Source: CAZKUR01 sp964556005
Lineage (GTDB): Bacteria > Bacteroidota > Ignavibacteria > Ignavibacteriales > Ignavibacteriaceae
Direction: 5' to 3'
NCBI GenBank assembly: GCA_964556005.1
Contig: CAZKUR010000105.1
Location: 1-12,327, forward strand
DNA: 12,327 nucleotides
Both the position numbers and the translations under genes were made by a program. The notes beneath the pieces are model-generated. The model saw only the letters and a list, made by a program, of their open reading frames with translations, had not been told where the DNA came from and searched no databases. Below are positions 6,661-12,327 of the stretch, piece after piece. Position 1 is the first letter of the stretch; every line of letters starts with the position of its first letter.

Positions 6661-7626
6661 ATGATTTTGACAGTAACGTTAAATCCGCTGCTTGAACGCA
6701 GATATATTTATCCGGCCGTTTACATCGGGAAACATCATAGAAACGGAAGATACGAATTAAGGCCGGGCGGTAAAGGAATAAATGTAAGCAGGCAATTAAA
6801 TTATTTGAATTTACAGAATTACGCATTGACTTTCCTCGGAGGTCAAACAGGAAAAACACTTCGGGATGAATTGGATAAAGAAAAAATCAATTCAGGTTTT
6901 ATAAAAACTAAAAGCGAAACAAGAGACTGTTCGATATTAATCGGTGAAAACGAAAATTCAATTACCGCGTGCTTCGGCCCGGATCCGCTTATTTCAAAAA
7001 ATGAAGTTGAGGAATTTAAATTAAAAATCGATAAGATGATTCAAAATTCTGAGATTGTAGTTTTCTCCGGAAGTTCTCCATGCAGAGAAACCGATTCAAT
7101 TATTCCTTACGGCATCGAGCTTGCAAATAAATACGGTAAAATTTCGGTATGCGATACTTATGGTGTGCATCTAAAAAACTGCCTGGAAAAATCTCCCACC
7201 ATACTTCACAATAACATTGAAGAAATTGAAAATTCTATAAAGCTTTCGCTGAAAAATGAGAACGAAATACTATCGTTCTTAGACTTTCTGTATGATAAAG
7301 GAATTAAACAAAGTTATATTACTGACGGAGATAATCCCTTTTATGCAGCAAATTTTGACTATCATTTTAAAATAGAAAACCCATATATAAAAACTTTGGA
7401 CTCAACAGGTAGCGGAGACTGTTTTGTGGCTGGAATTGTTTATTCGTGGCATCATAATTTACCGTTTGAAGAAAATTTATCAATTGCAGTTTCGCTCGGT
7501 GCATTGAACGCTGCGAGTTTTGATGTATGTAAAATTGATCTGTCGGAAATTGAAACGGTGCAATCAAACGTTAAGCTTACTGCTATCGGGAAAAAAATGA
7601 AAACTCTAAATGTTACACCTCGTTAA
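6661..7626 (+). CDS. PfkB-family sugar kinase (1-phosphofructokinase/LacC-like), divergent
   Basis: This ribokinase-fold enzyme is predicted to transfer phosphate from ATP to a hexose phosphate. At 321 residues its length is normal. Conserved parts are LTVTLNP (3-9), PGGKGINVSR (35-44), the NxxE motif N185-E188 and the C-terminal TGSGDCF (249-255) with the catalytic base D253. Several positions differ from typical 1-phosphofructokinase, tagatose-6-phosphate kinase or Pfk-2. The sugar-contacting Asp of NPAxD is Glu (E12 in NPLLE). The KPNxxE block reads HNNIEE, with Lys and Pro replaced. TGAGD is TGSGD. The fold and kinase chemistry are well supported, but the substrate cannot be named. Fructose 1- or 6-phosphate or tagatose 6-phosphate are candidates. 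The ATG follows a weak AGG 10 nt upstream. Its last 17 nt overlap the Omp85 gene. Confidence 0.85.
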   Translation: MILTVTLNPLLERRYIYPAVYIGKHHRNGRYELRPGGKGINVSRQLNYLNLQNYALTFLGGQTGKTLRDELDKEKINSGFIKTKSETRDCSILIGENENSITACFGPDPLISKNEVEEFKLKIDKMIQNSEIVVFSGSSPCRETDSIIPYGIELANKYGKISVCDTYGVHLKNCLEKSPTILHNNIEEIENSIKLSLKNENEILSFLDFLYDKGIKQSYITDGDNPFYAANFDYHFKIENPYIKTLDSTGSGDCFVAGIVYSWHHNLPFEENLSIAVSLGALNAASFDVCKIDLSEIETVQSNVKLTAIGKKMKTLNVTPR

Positions 7627-9379
7627 ATATCTTTTAATTTTTTTATTTCTCTTTTCAAATATCATCCTTTCTCAAACTATTGAATCGATCAACGTGGAGG
7701 GAAACCAAAATTTTTCATCCGGCGATTACCTGGATTGGATTCAGCTAACTAAAGGTCAGAAAATATTTCCCGGAATTATGGATTCGATAAAATTCCGAAG
7801 CGCAAGAGAATTAGCCGTTCAGGGGTATTTAAATGCAAGCTTTAAAAATTCGTCCATGAGTTACTTATCCGATTCTCAAAAAGTTAAGATATTTATAAAT
7901 GTCGATGAAGGCGAACCGACTTATGTAAAGAATATTTTTTTTACCGGGGCAGATTCGTCGGATAGTTCACAGATTTTACCCGATTTTGAATATTTAAAAG
8001 GACAAGTATTTAATTCTTCCGATCTCCGTCAGAATATTTTAGAGGCGCTTGTATATTATGAGGATAATGGTTTCCCGTTTGCCAAAATTATTATCTCCTC
8101 AATATATTTTTATTCCGATTCCACTAACGGCGACAACTATGCGGATCTCCATTTGAAGATTGATAAAGGGAAATCAAAAAGTATAATTGATAGAATTGAA
8201 ATAACAGGGAATACTAAAACTAAAGATAATGTAATTACAAGGGAATTAAGAATTGCTAAAGGCCAGGAATATTCCCAAAATTTAATCGATGAGCTGCCGT
8301 CGCGGTTGAACCGTCTGGGCTTTTTCGCTCCTATCGCAACTCCTGAATTTTTTGTCGATAAAGATGGAAAAGGCGTTTTATTAATTAGGGTGAAAGAAAA
8401 AGAGACAAATAACTTTGACGGAATTCTGGGTTACATTCCACCGGCTCAAAATGAAAAAAAAGGTTATCTAACCGGGTTAGTGAATGTCAGTTTAAGAAAT
8501 CTTTTCGGAACCGGGAGAGCGGCGGCTGTTAGGTGGCAGCAATTCGATCGTTATTCACAAGATCTTGAATTAAAATATCTTGAACCGTGGCTGTTTGGTT
8601 ATCCGTTCAACTTTACTGGGGATATCTATCAAAAAAAGCAGGATACATCTTACATCCAAAGAAAATTAAGCGGACAGCTTGAATTTCTTGCAACAGAAAC
8701 TATTTCAGCCGCAATCAGCCTCACTTCCGAACTTACTATTCCCACCGAATCGAACACATCCGTATTTACTGTTTATAATTCAAGTGCAATTACTACAGGG
8801 CTCAGCTTAAAAATAGATTCGAGAGATGATCCTTATTCACCGACATCCGGGATACTGTTTGAGAATTCATATTCTTACAGTAAGAAAAGAATTAAAGGGC
8901 CTGCCAAATATATTACGCCCGGATTACAAACAAGCATCAGCCTGCAGAGGATTATTGTCGGTTTAAATATTTACAAGGAATTATTCCGCAGGCAGGTAAT
9001 TGCTCTCGGTTTGCACGATGAGGAACTGAAGGGATCGTTTTTCGAGCAAAGCGATTTATTCAGGCTAGGAGGAACAAATACTTTAAGAGGCTACAGGGAA
9101 GATCAATTTTTAGGTTCGAGAGTTTTTTGGTCAAACCTGGAGTACAGATTTTTGCTTACGAGAAGAACATTTGTTTTTCTGTTTTTTGATACCGGTTATT
9201 TTTTAAGTAAGGCAGACCCAAATAGAAATATTGCAAAAGCGGAAGGATTTAAAATAGGCTACGGACTTGGTATGGATATCGAGACTAGCTTTGGAGTGAT
9301 GGCTGTAAGCTATGCGCTCGCAAAGGGAAGTTCCTTTTCGGACGGCTTGATACATTTCGGATTAGTAAGTGAATTTTAA
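7610..9379 (+). CDS. Omp85-superfamily outer-membrane protein (BamA/TamA-like) with POTRA repeats
   Basis: This is an outer-membrane barrel protein of 589 residues. Residues 1-21 form a signal peptide (LLIFLFLFSNIILSQ). About three POTRA-like repeats follow, near 23-105, 106-188 and 190-265. The third is the clearest: IDRIEITGNTKTKDNVITRE, then L-SRLNRLGFF and LLIRVKEK. The C-terminal half is a beta barrel. It contains the superfamily hallmark LRGY (492-495) in GGTNTLRGYREDQF, the FFDTG motif (525-529) and a final Phe (SEF) typical of outer-membrane insertion signals. With fewer POTRAs and a shorter length than standard BamA (about 800 residues, five POTRAs), it is more likely a BamA paralogue or TamA-like protein than the essential BamA. 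The start lies inside the kinase gene. No other Met occurs before residue 57, and the signal peptide supports 7610. Confidence 0.9.
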   Translation: MLHLVKYLLIFLFLFSNIILSQTIESINVEGNQNFSSGDYLDWIQLTKGQKIFPGIMDSIKFRSARELAVQGYLNASFKNSSMSYLSDSQKVKIFINVDEGEPTYVKNIFFTGADSSDSSQILPDFEYLKGQVFNSSDLRQNILEALVYYEDNGFPFAKIIISSIYFYSDSTNGDNYADLHLKIDKGKSKSIIDRIEITGNTKTKDNVITRELRIAKGQEYSQNLIDELPSRLNRLGFFAPIATPEFFVDKDGKGVLLIRVKEKETNNFDGILGYIPPAQNEKKGYLTGLVNVSLRNLFGTGRAAAVRWQQFDRYSQDLELKYLEPWLFGYPFNFTGDIYQKKQDTSYIQRKLSGQLEFLATETISAAISLTSELTIPTESNTSVFTVYNSSAITTGLSLKIDSRDDPYSPTSGILFENSYSYSKKRIKGPAKYITPGLQTSISLQRIIVGLNIYKELFRRQVIALGLHDEELKGSFFEQSDLFRLGGTNTLRGYREDQFLGSRVFWSNLEYRFLLTRRTFVFLFFDTGYFLSKADPNRNIAKAEGFKIGYGLGMDIETSFGVMAVSYALAKGSSFSDGLIHFGLVSEF

Positions 9380-9430
9380 GCTTAATGGAACGAATTCATT
9401 ACATAATAAAGAAGAATATCAAATACTTCT

Positions 9431-9469
9431 AATTTGTGTAAAATGCACAATTCTTAATTTACTTTTTTT
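9431..9469 (+). terminator. Weak hairpin plus T-rich tract after the Omp85 gene
   Basis: TTGTG (9434-9438) pairs with CACAA (9446-9450), with AA/TT continuing past a bulge. A T-rich stretch with a run of seven T follows at 9463-9469. It lies 52 bp after the stop. The stem is short and the distance from hairpin to T-run is longer than usual, so this is only a candidate for ending the long upstream unit. Confidence 0.3.
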
Positions 9470-9504
9470 AGATAATCTTACTGTATGCTTTTTCAATTGT
9501 TATT

Positions 9505-9539
9505 ATATTAACAACTGAGCTTGCAGAAATTGTTAATAT
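9505..9539 (+). promoter_or_regulatory. 10-bp perfect inverted repeat just upstream of the prenyltransferase gene
   Basis: ATATTAACAA (9505-9514) and TTGTTAATAT (9530-9539) are perfect complements around a 15-nt spacer, which can itself form CTG/CAG (9515-9517, 9524-9526). Five T follow directly, and the next start codon is only 23 nt beyond. It could be a rho-independent terminator with an AT-rich stem, a leader hairpin controlling the UbiA operon, or a protein-binding dyad. The sequence alone does not decide among these. Confidence 0.5.
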
Positions 9540-9562
9540 TTTTAAATTATCTTTTTTAGCAA

Positions 9563-10408
9563 ATGATATTTTATACGAAGCTTTTATCAATCATCAAAAT
9601 CCTTCGCCCGTTAAATTTTATAATTACATTTCTTTCTGTTATTGTCGGCGCCTTTATTTGTATTCATGGCGGTTACTCATCGTCTAAAATCTTATTTGCC
9701 GCAATAAGTGCCTCTCTAATAATTTCTTCCGGCAATATGATAAACGATATTTTTGATTTTCAAGGCGATAAAATAAATCACCCGGAGAGACCTTTGCCGA
9801 AAGGAACTTTGTCGAAAAGCCTGGTTACAGTAATGATTATTATTTTCAATATAGGTGCTTTGGCGTTGGCATTTCTAATTAATTTATCTGCTTTAATAAT
9901 TGCCGCTTCTGCTGTCGTCTTATTATTTCTTTATTCATACAAACTAAAAAAGATCCCGTTTCTTGGAAATTTAACTGTTGCCTTATTAACCGGGATGGTT
10001 TTTATATATGCCGGAGTTTCAGTTGATAATTATGTTTATGCAATAATTCCCGCGGCTTTTGCTTTTCTTATAAATGTAATTCGTGAACTTGTAAAAGATA
10101 TGGAAGATGTTGAAGGGGATAAAGCTACTGGTATTTTTACTCTTCCTCTGAGAATTGGTTTTAGTAACATAAAGAAGATAATTTTACTTTTCTCGATTTT
10201 ATTAATTCTGTTTACCACATATCCTTATTTTACACAAATATACCGCATTGAATACTTTATTTTTGTAATGATAGCCGTAAATCCTCTTTTGGTTTTTATT
10301 TTAAAATCGATTTATGAAAATGATTCCAGGAAAAACTTGAATAAGTTGAGTTTTCTTTTAAAATTGGATATGCTTTTTGGCCTTTTTGCAATCTATTTGG
10401 GTAAATGA
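9563..10408 (+). CDS. UbiA-family prenyltransferase, digeranylgeranylglyceryl-phosphate-synthase-like
   Basis: This integral-membrane prenyltransferase has 281 residues and about eight or nine hydrophobic segments. The first Asp-rich motif is N61-D62-xx-D65-xxx-D69 (NDIFDFQGD), followed by KINHPERPLPKG (70-81). The second is R174-E175 with K178-D179-xx-D182 to D186 (RELVKDMEDVEGD). These magnesium-diphosphate binding motifs fit the whole UbiA family. The INxPERPxPxG stretch and short length resemble proteins annotated as geranylgeranylglycerol-phosphate geranylgeranyltransferase, which are common in Bacteroidota. The in vivo acceptor is unknown in those bacteria, and menaquinone-, chlorophyll- and heme-type UbiA enzymes are alternatives that I find less likely. 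There is no Shine-Dalgarno; the start fits the family N-terminus (ILRPLNFI). The stop overlaps rnhB by 4 nt (ATGA). Confidence 0.85.
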   Translation: MIFYTKLLSIIKILRPLNFIITFLSVIVGAFICIHGGYSSSKILFAAISASLIISSGNMINDIFDFQGDKINHPERPLPKGTLSKSLVTVMIIIFNIGALALAFLINLSALIIAASAVVLLFLYSYKLKKIPFLGNLTVALLTGMVFIYAGVSVDNYVYAIIPAAFAFLINVIRELVKDMEDVEGDKATGIFTLPLRIGFSNIKKIILLFSILLILFTTYPYFTQIYRIEYFIFVMIAVNPLLVFILKSIYENDSRKNLNKLSFLLKLDMLFGLFAIYLGK

Positions 10409-11046
10409 AAGAATTCGATAAAAAATTTCTTACTAAAAAAATAAAACTCATTGCCGGAGTAGATGAAGCCGGCAGAGGCCCGCTTGCAGGACCGGTCGTC
10501 AGCGCTTCCGTAATTTTCAATCCTGGTTTTTTTATTGAAGGGGTCAATGATTCCAAGGTTTTAACCGAAAAGAAGAGAGAGGAATTATATCCTCAAATTT
10601 TGAGCAGTGCGGTTTCTTACTCGGTGTCGGCTATTTCTCATGGAATGATTGACAAAATAAATATTCTGCAGGCTTCTTTACTTTCGATGTCGATTTCGGT
10701 AAATAGATTAAAAGTTACACCACAATTAATTTTAATCGACGGTAATAAAACTTTTGAGAGTCAATTTCCTACACTTGCAATTGTCGACGGCGATGCAAAA
10801 TCATTCTGTATTGCGGCTGCATCAATTATAGCTAAAGTTACAAGGGACCGAATTATGAAAAGACTCTCTTTATATTACCCGGAGTATCTCTGGCACAAAA
10901 ACAAAGGCTACGCAACAAGAGAACATATAAATGCTATTCATTCCTTCGGGCCATGTCCGCTGCATAGAAAAACATTTTTAAGGAAAATATTAGCAGGTGA
11001 ATTTCAACCATCCTTTGAATATGAAATGGATTCACCGGAAAATTAA
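10405..11046 (+). CDS. rnhB: Ribonuclease HII
   Basis: The enzyme cleaves RNA in RNA/DNA hybrids and starts removal of misincorporated ribonucleotides from DNA. It is cytoplasmic and metal dependent. At 213 residues its length is typical. Catalytic residues are D20 and E21 in GVDEAGRGPLAGPV, D112 in LIDGNK, and D130 in DGDAKSFCIAAASIIAKV. The following TRDR also carries a conserved Asp (D148). Further family motifs are NDSKVLTEKKRE (48-59) and HKNKGYAT (164-171). The GRG next to the first acidic pair is the motif used by RNase HII to recognise the DNA-RNA junction. It overlaps the prenyltransferase gene by 4 nt and is followed by a UPF0102 gene after 2 nt. The rnhB-yraN order is common in bacteria. 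Confidence 0.96.
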   Translation: MKEFDKKFLTKKIKLIAGVDEAGRGPLAGPVVSASVIFNPGFFIEGVNDSKVLTEKKREELYPQILSSAVSYSVSAISHGMIDKINILQASLLSMSISVNRLKVTPQLILIDGNKTFESQFPTLAIVDGDAKSFCIAAASIIAKVTRDRIMKRLSLYYPEYLWHKNKGYATREHINAIHSFGPCPLHRKTFLRKILAGEFQPSFEYEMDSPEN

Positions 11047-11048
11047 CA

Positions 11049-11417
11049 ATGAGCGTAACATCAAAAGAATTAGGGAAAAAGGGTGAAGAATTAGCCGTCG
11101 AACTTCTTAAATCGAAAGGATACGAAATAATCGAGAGAAATTACCGCTTCAGCAGGGGAGAGATAGACGTAATTGCAAAAGATCCAAAAGACGGATACAC
11201 CGTTTTTGTTGAAGTAAAAGCAAGACAAAACTTAAATTTTGGTCCGCCGGAGTTGGCAATAACAAAATCAAAAATGAAACAGTTAAGAAAATTGGCGGAA
11301 CTTTATTTATACGATAAATCAATAACAGAACTTGATTGTAGATTTGATGTAATTACAATACTATTCCAATCCAAGAGGAAACCGTTAATAAACCATTATG
11401 AAAATGCGTTTATGTGA
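11049..11417 (+). CDS. YraN family protein (UPF0102), endonuclease-like fold
   Basis: The protein has 122 residues, usual for UPF0102. Motifs in order are GKKGEELAVELL (9-20), NYRFSRGEIDVIA (31-43) with D40, FVEVKAR (53-59) with E55 and K57, and RFDVI (98-102). The D...ExK arrangement is that of PD-(D/E)xK nucleases, and homologues have the Holliday-junction-resolvase-like fold. A nuclease role is inferred from these residues, and the cellular function is not established. Its place directly after rnhB, 2 nt apart, fits a shared transcript and perhaps a role in nucleic-acid maintenance. The start ATG follows rnhB's stop with no Shine-Dalgarno, suggesting coupling to rnhB translation. Confidence 0.92.
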   Translation: MSVTSKELGKKGEELAVELLKSKGYEIIERNYRFSRGEIDVIAKDPKDGYTVFVEVKARQNLNFGPPELAITKSKMKQLRKLAELYLYDKSITELDCRFDVITILFQSKRKPLINHYENAFM

Positions 11418-11513
11418 ATACTGAAAAAAGTGCAGTTGGCTGTGTATTCAGTGGCTTTATAGGTGAATTCAATTTTTAATATTTATATAATTATCAATTA
11501 AATAACAAAAAGC

Positions 11514-11759
11514 ATGTTAATAGGTGTAATTTTTATTGGTATTGCATTTATTTTTATAACCTATCATAATGGACAATTTTTTCTAAAATCACAGGTAGAA
11601 CAACGTGCTTATTTCAAGAAAAAATTTGTTCGGTTTGTACCTGGAAATAATTTTGACGATAAGTTTAGAAAATTTGTCAAATTCCAAAAGTTTTCATTTT
11701 TCATGGATTTATTTATGTTTTTAATAATCTTAATTAGTTTGTATATAAGATTTGGATAA
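11514..11759 (+). CDS. Small membrane protein of unknown family, tandem copy 1
   Basis: I do not recognise this 81-residue protein. It has a hydrophobic N-terminal segment (about 2-16) and a second at about 60-78, with a basic linker between them holding RAYFKKKF (31-38) and NFDDKFRKF (46-54). The layout suggests two membrane helices with a positively charged loop that by the positive-inside rule faces the cytoplasm. The next gene is a clear paralogue, with about 26 identical residues over 64 aligned positions counted by eye, and the same spacing of 15 residues between the two blocks. Conservation between copies supports a real gene. The start is the ATG at 11514, with no visible Shine-Dalgarno. 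It lies 96 bp after the yraN-like gene; a TATAAT at 11486-11491 lacks a good -35 partner. Confidence 0.65.
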   Translation: MLIGVIFIGIAFIFITYHNGQFFLKSQVEQRAYFKKKFVRFVPGNNFDDKFRKFVKFQKFSFFMDLFMFLIILISLYIRFG

Positions 11760-11831
11760 AAGATGATTTTCAGGACTAGATTAGGTTTATGCAATAATTA
11801 AAGTTTGAGCAAAATAATAAAAGAGAAATTC

Positions 11832-12071
11832 ATGATTAATTTTTTAATAAACGCGTTATTTATTTTTATATTAGCCCAAACAGGACGATTTACTGTTAAA
11901 ACTCCAATTGAGCATCGTGCTTATTTTAAGAAAAAATTTTTAAAGTATTTTTCAGGGGAAAATTTTGATGAAAAATTTAAAAAATTTGCCAAATTAGAAA
12001 AGCTAATATTTTACGCTACTTTATTGATGCTTATAATATTTAACACTATTGAGTTTATAAAGTATTGGTGA
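11832..12071 (+). CDS. Small membrane protein of unknown family, tandem copy 2
   Basis: This protein has 79 residues when started at the ATG at 11832. The frame is open from a TTG at 11805, but the ATG start puts RAYFKKKF at 29-36, close to 31-38 in the upstream copy, and a purine-rich AAAAGAGAAA precedes it, so I prefer it. The architecture matches copy 1: an N-terminal hydrophobic segment (about 2-15), a basic loop with RAYFKKKF and NFDEKFKKF (44-52), and a second hydrophobic segment (about 57-75). The block CGTGCTTATTT(T/C)AAG followed by A and T runs is identical over 24 nt but for one base at 11604-11627 and 11916-11939, so the pair probably arose by duplication. Function is unknown, and no toxin-antitoxin, holin or secretion motif is apparent. 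Confidence 0.65.
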   Translation: MINFLINALFIFILAQTGRFTVKTPIEHRAYFKKKFLKYFSGENFDEKFKKFAKLEKLIFYATLLMLIIFNTIEFIKYW

Positions 12072-12116
12072 ATAAAACACATGAAATTTAATTTGCTTAT
12101 TACTTTCTCGAAGCAA

Positions 12117-12264
12117 CTGTGACACTTCCAGCAACATCTGGGATGTAACCGTGATAATGTAACACTGACTGTAGAAAAATTATTAAAAAATGAAATTCAT
12201 CAAAAAATAGTACTATCCTGTATGAAATTATTAACTATGAAAAACCATTTCTTGGGTGTCACAG
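12117..12264. repeat. Possible 148-bp element bounded by 9-bp inverted repeats
   Basis: CTGTGACAC (12117-12125) is the exact reverse complement of GTGTCACAG (12256-12264). The interior has no ORF of note but contains a 10-bp palindrome ATAGTACTAT (12207-12216) and two copies of ATGTAAC (12143-12149, 12157-12163). The size and lack of coding would fit a miniature inverted-repeat element, but no target duplication is visible and 9 bp is short. It may equally be two binding sites. Confidence 0.25.
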
Positions 12265-12299
12265 CCGTGTCATGACACTAGGATAATATCTATTATAAT
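12256..12299 (+). promoter_or_regulatory. Promoter-like signal with an overlapping 12-bp palindrome, pointing out of the window
   Basis: ATGACA (12272-12277) and TATAAT (12294-12299), 16 bp apart, form a good sigma70-type -35/-10 pair. The -35 overlaps a perfect 12-bp palindrome GTGTCATGACAC (12267-12278). A further half-site GTGTCA lies at 12256-12261, exactly 11 bp (one helical turn) upstream of the palindrome's first half. This is the geometry of a repressor operator covering a -35 box. The regulated gene would lie beyond 12327. No regulator is encoded in this window. Confidence 0.35.
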
Positions 12300-12327
12300 G
12301 TTTGTGTAAAAGATTTAATTAAATACC

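Larger units (their letters stand above)
12072..12327. other. Terminal intergenic stretch without a recognisable gene
   Basis: No ORF longer than about 20 codons with a plausible start is visible on either strand, and I see no tRNA-like fold. Apart from the inverted repeats, palindromes and promoter-like site listed separately, the stretch is AT-rich. It holds several near copies of ATGAAATT (about 12081, 12191 and 12222). Confidence 0.5.

Noticed and set aside
11415..11450. TGAATAC/GTATTCA inverted repeat after the yraN-like gene as a terminator
   Set aside because: The stem is only 7 bp with a 22-nt loop, starts in the stop codon itself and is not followed by a T-run.
11805..11831. TTG start giving the second small protein nine extra residues
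   Set aside because: The ATG at 11832 aligns the conserved blocks with the upstream paralogue and has a purine-rich tract before it; the extra residues have no counterpart in copy 1.
11514..12071. Toxin-antitoxin module reading of the two small genes
   Set aside because: The two products are paralogues of each other with the same architecture, whereas toxin and antitoxin are normally unrelated; no antitoxin DNA-binding motif is visible.
1..12327. CRISPR arrays, tRNA or rRNA genes, prophage or defence cassettes
   Set aside because: No regularly spaced repeats, no cloverleaf-like segment with conserved TTCGA-type loop, and no nuclease/helicase or phage structural genes were seen; the content is mainly housekeeping.

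Overview
The window is AT-rich bacterial DNA. Apart from an insertion sequence at the left edge, nearly every gene reads on the + strand in tight, often overlapping order. The gene content points to the Bacteroidota/Chlorobiota/Ignavibacteria branch, with Ignavibacteria-like as the best guess. The evidence is a GWxTD-domain secreted protein, an Omp85 outer-membrane barrel (so a diderm), a digeranylgeranylglyceryl-phosphate-synthase-like UbiA protein, and few clear Shine-Dalgarno sequences. This placement is inference from gene families, not from a phylogeny.

Left flank (1-1793). An IS1182-like element with perfect 18-bp terminal inverted repeats lies at 2-1412. Its transposase, on the - strand, keeps the first two catalytic aspartates but has lost the C-terminal part that carries the third acidic residue. 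A 381-bp stretch follows with only a doubtful 71-codon ORF on the - strand and a few short palindromes.

Central block (1794-9379). First come a CPBP-type intramembrane protease, a zinc-ribbon/DUF2007 protein and CdsA (CDP-diacylglycerol synthase), almost without gaps. RimO (ribosomal protein S12 methylthiotransferase) and a secreted GWxTD protein follow and overlap by 4 nt. After a 65-bp gap with a hairpin come a divergent PfkB-family sugar kinase and a POTRA/Omp85 outer-membrane protein, which overlap by 17 nt. Themes are membrane lipid synthesis, the cell envelope, translation and sugar phosphorylation.

Right block (9380-11417). A 183-bp intergenic region holds a 10-bp perfect inverted repeat just before a UbiA-family prenyltransferase. 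RNase HII (4-nt overlap) and a YraN/UPF0102 protein (2-nt gap) follow as one unit.

Right flank (11418-12327). Two tandem paralogous small membrane proteins of 81 and 79 residues share the blocks RAYFKKKF and NFD(D/E)KF(R/K)KF. I recognise no known family for them, and they are the best candidate for something undescribed. The last 256 bp has no convincing gene. It holds a 12-bp perfect palindrome overlapping a promoter-like signal that points out of the window, and short motifs that also occur in the left flank.
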